Below, in pieces: positions 61,613 through 64,000 of a stretch of 64,000 nt of DNA. Numbering within the stretch: the stretch's first letter is position 1; every line of letters begins with the position of its first letter. This DNA is from Sphingobacterium thalpophilum. GTDB taxonomy: Bacteria > Bacteroidota > Bacteroidia > Sphingobacteriales > Sphingobacteriaceae. A program made the translations under genes and the position numbers. The notes below the pieces were generated by a model. That model ran no database searches, was not told where the DNA came from, and worked only from the letters and a program-made list of their open reading frames with translations. The DNA lies in assembly GCF_038396785.1 (NCBI RefSeq), contig NZ_CP151087.1:3534001-3598000 (forward strand), given 5' to 3'.

Positions 61613-61620
61613 TACATTTG
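61613..61620 (+). promoter_or_regulatory. Promoter -7 box TACATTTG of holB
   Basis: Exact TAnnTTTG match 17 nt before the ATG at 61638, giving a very short leader. Confidence 0.45.
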
Positions 61621-61637
61621 TATAATAGCAGTAGTGT

Positions 61638-62783
61638 ATGCAGTTTAAAGAGATCATTGGGCACAAAGACATCAAAGAACATTTAGTTCGCACGGTTCAT
61701 GAAAATCGTGTGAGTCATGCGCAATTATTTCTTGGTCCTGAGGGCTGTGGTAGCCTTGCATTAGCCTATGCTTATGCACAGTTTTTGAATTGTGAAAACC
61801 GACAGTCAACCGACAGTTGTGGCGAATGCCCCTCTTGTCGAAAATATAATAAGCTGATCCATCCCGATCTCCACATGTCTTATCCTTTCATAGCCAAACA
61901 TAAGGAAGATACGGCATCCGATTATGCGGACAGCTGGCGAAAATCTTTTTTATCCAATCCGTACATGGGATTGGAATATTGGCGCAATCAATTGGATGCG
62001 GACAACAAACAGGTCAATATCAATATTGCCGAGGCGCATGGTATCATCAAAAAACTAAGTCTCAAATCCTTCGAAGCTGAATATAAGGTTTTAATTATGT
62101 GGCTGCCCGAATACCTGGACACACAAGGCAATGCGCTGTTAAAGTTAATCGAAGAACCACCCGAAAAAACGCTCTTTATTCTGGTTGCAGAAAATCAGGA
62201 CAAAATATTAAATACAATCATATCACGTACGCAATTGGTCAAAATAAAGAAGTTGGATCACATGGAGATCGCACAACATCTAAAAAGCGTACATCATCTT
62301 TCGGATCAAGAATCAGCTGAAATTGCTTTTATTGCGGATGGAAACCTACAAGAAGCAATGAATCAAATCCAGTCGCAAACAAATAATCATTTTGGCATTT
62401 TGGTAAACTGGCTGCGCTTCATCGTTTCGGACGCAGGGACCAATATGATTTCCCTAGTAGAAGAAGAGCTCTCAAAAATGGGGCGAGAAAACCAAAAAAG
62501 CTTTCTTTTTTATGCAATTAATATGATGCGTCAGATTATATTAATAAAAGAAGGGCTTTCCAGTCTCGTATTCTTACCGGCCAAAGAATTGGATTTTGTC
62601 CAAAAATTTGCCGTACACTATACCGTTGAACAAATTGAAGCAACAATAAATCTATTTGAGGAAACACATTATTTTGTAGAAAGAAATGCAAATCCCAAAA
62701 TATTATTTTTAGATTTATCTTTGCAGTTAACATTAATATACAAATACAAAACGTTTCCGAAAGGAACTCAATATATAATATAG
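61638..62783 (+). CDS. holB: DNA polymerase III delta' subunit
   Basis: This 381-aa protein is a clamp-loader AAA+ subunit. The Walker-A region reads GPEGCGSLALAYAYAQFL, with the P-loop Lys missing, as expected for a non-ATPase delta'. A zinc-binding set follows: NCENRQSTDSCGECPSC (about 51-67). Later blocks are LLKLIEEPPEKTLFILVAEN (about 168-187) and IISRTQLVKIKKL. It opens the beta clamp with gamma/tau and delta. It lies 6 bp before the PSP1/RicT-like gene. Confidence 0.9.
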   Translation: MQFKEIIGHKDIKEHLVRTVHENRVSHAQLFLGPEGCGSLALAYAYAQFLNCENRQSTDSCGECPSCRKYNKLIHPDLHMSYPFIAKHKEDTASDYADSWRKSFLSNPYMGLEYWRNQLDADNKQVNINIAEAHGIIKKLSLKSFEAEYKVLIMWLPEYLDTQGNALLKLIEEPPEKTLFILVAENQDKILNTIISRTQLVKIKKLDHMEIAQHLKSVHHLSDQESAEIAFIADGNLQEAMNQIQSQTNNHFGILVNWLRFIVSDAGTNMISLVEEELSKMGRENQKSFLFYAINMMRQIILIKEGLSSLVFLPAKELDFVQKFAVHYTVEQIEATINLFEETHYFVERNANPKILFLDLSLQLTLIYKYKTFPKGTQYII

Positions 62784-62789
62784 AAAACT

Positions 62790-64000
62790 ATGGGATGTGG
62801 CAGTTGCTCATCCGGCGGAGGTTGCGGTACTACCACGACAAATGGTACACCAGCAGGATGTCAGAACAATGGCTCTTGCATGACTAGCGGATGTAATAAA
62901 TTAGATGTATATGACTGGCTTTCCGATATGGATATGCCTTCAAACTATAAACCATTTAATATCGTCGAAGTACGATTCAAGGGATCACGAAAAGATTTCT
63001 TTATTAATGTAGACAATACCTACCTTGAAATGGGGGAAATGGTCGTTGTAGAACCCTCTACTGGTGGCTATGATGTCGGACATGTCTCCTTAACGGGTGA
63101 ATTGGTCAGACTACAATTAAAAAAGAACAATGTTACCCCAGAAACGGTAACTAAAAAAATCTATCGGAAGCCCAATGAAATGGATGTAGAGAAGTATAAT
63201 GCAGCAAAAGATCTCGAATGGGAAACGATGCACAAAGCACGTAAACTGGCTTTGGACCTGGGTTTGTCCATGAAGATTTCTGATGTTGACTACCAGGGTG
63301 ATAAAACCAAAGCTACCTTCTACTACACTGCTGAGGGCCGCGTGGATTTCCGTGAGCTTATCAAAAAAATGGCTGAAGCTTTCAGAATACGCATTGAAAT
63401 GCGCCAGATAGGTATGCGACAAGAAGCTAGCCGCCTCGGTGGAATCGGTTCCTGTGGCCGCGAACTCTGCTGTTCAACCTGGCTAACGGATTTCAAAACA
63501 GTATCCACGTCGGCCGCACGTTATCAAAATCTTTCTTTGAATACGTTAAAGCTAGCGGGACAATGCGGAAAATTAAAATGCTGTCTCAATTATGAATTAG
63601 ATAGTTACATGGATGCTTTAAAAGACATCCCAAATAATATCGACCGCATCGAAACGCTAAAAGGAGTTGCTTATCTTCAAAAGACCGATATTTTCAAGAA
63701 AATGATGTGGTTCTCTTTTCCTGGAGCTGAAAATTGGATCGCCATTCCCGTTCAACAAGTCAAAGAGTTTGTCGAAATGAATAAGCAGGGGATCAAACCG
63801 GAAGCAATTTCGAGTGCAGTAGATAACGATGAAGTCAGAGAAGAGAAAAATATCAATTACGATTACGAAAATGTAGTCGGACAAGATAGCTTAACTCGAC
63901 TTGATGACCGGAATAAAAGAAAGAAAAAAAGAAAATCCAAAAGCAATACTGTCAAACCTGAAAGTAAGGCTGGACAAAAAACTGAGAAGTCCGAACAAAG
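62790..64000 (+). CDS. ricT: PSP1/RicT-like iron-sulfur protein, 3' end missing
   Basis: Open from the ATG at 62790 to the window edge (about 403 codons), translated by hand. The N-terminus is Cys/Gly-rich (MGCGSCSSGGGCGTTTTNG). The PSP1 domain follows: FNIVEVRFKGSRKDFFIN, then IRIEMRQIGMRQEASRLGGI and the hallmark Cys sets GSCGRELCCSTW and GQCGKLKCCLNYELD. The C-terminus becomes very lysine-rich (KRKKKRKSK). RicT (YaaT) in Bacillus binds [4Fe-4S] clusters, and assists RNA maturation with RicA/RicF. The holB-ricT order is the same as in Bacillus (holB-yaaT). The stop codon lies beyond 64000. Confidence 0.9.
   Translation, partial: MGCGSCSSGGGCGTTTTNGTPAGCQNNGSCMTSGCNKLDVYDWLSDMDMPSNYKPFNIVEVRFKGSRKDFFINVDNTYLEMGEMVVVEPSTGGYDVGHVSLTGELVRLQLKKNNVTPETVTKKIYRKPNEMDVEKYNAAKDLEWETMHKARKLALDLGLSMKISDVDYQGDKTKATFYYTAEGRVDFRELIKKMAEAFRIRIEMRQIGMRQEASRLGGIGSCGRELCCSTWLTDFKTVSTSAARYQNLSLNTLKLAGQCGKLKCCLNYELDSYMDALKDIPNNIDRIETLKGVAYLQKTDIFKKMMWFSFPGAENWIAIPVQQVKEFVEMNKQGIKPEAISSAVDNDEVREEKNINYDYENVVGQDSLTRLDDRNKRKKKRKSKSNTVKPESKAGQKTEKSEQ

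Overview
The window looks like a Bacteroidota chromosome, most like Sphingobacterium or a near relative. Evidence: AT-rich intergenic DNA, almost no Shine-Dalgarno sequences, promoter boxes of the TAnnTTTG type, TonB/Oar-type receptors, BshC, DUF4295 beside L28/L33, the futalosine-route menaquinone gene mqnD, and a CTnDOT-type integrase. The genus is inferred from gene content only.

Layout. (1) Bases 1 to about 7.7 kb are the end of an integrative/conjugative-type element. It holds a GHKL ATPase gene cut by the window edge, two overlapping excisionase-like HTH genes, a long structured inverted repeat in front of a small degenerate receiver-domain gene, an orphan 330-aa protein, a DUF1281/YubB-like protein, a DUF932 protein, an SSB and an IntDOT-like tyrosine recombinase. 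The integrase gene is followed by about 790 bp of non-coding DNA carrying repeated GTTAC/GTAAC motifs, and then by a tRNA-Glu gene whose 3' end faces the element, a plausible attachment site. (2) 7.9-24.2 kb: purD, a macroglobulin/TonB-plug protein, an ECI1-like enoyl-CoA isomerase, phosphosugar mutase, two NUDIX-fold enzymes (an ADP-sugar hydrolase type and idi), a widely conserved unknown protein, an AmpD-like lipoprotein amidase, gcvP and a CtlX-like hydrolase. (3) 24.3-34.1 kb: an Oar-like TonB receptor, bshC, rimO, ftsY, the rpmB-rpmG-DUF4295 ribosomal cluster, and recO. (4) 34.3-45.3 kb: small membrane and stress proteins (DUF805, CspA, SIMPL, DUF4112, DUF4359), truC, gcvT, a rhodanese operon, an M28 peptidase, GNAT, a degenerate thiamine-pyrophosphokinase-like protein, an M20 amidohydrolase and a SPOR protein. 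(5) 45.3-55.9 kb: secA, mqnD, surE, a three-gene kduI-DUF4861-kduD uronate operon, and a secreted formylglycine-generating-enzyme-like protein. (6) 56-64 kb: nadD-gmk-yicC, a CAP protein, two tandem DedA proteins, dnaN, and holB followed by a RicT/PSP1 gene that runs off the window.

Most chromosomal genes are housekeeping genes in short, tightly packed units (TAATG or ATGA junctions) separated by strong hairpin terminators. The parts least explained by known families are the structured inverted repeat at about 1.22-1.40 kb with its possible alternative pairing to the following start codon, the recombinase-arm-like repeats beside the tRNA, an 11-bp tandem repeat upstream of kduI, and a C11 tract upstream of a His-rich lipoprotein gene. 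No CRISPR array, no complete defence system and no rRNA were seen.
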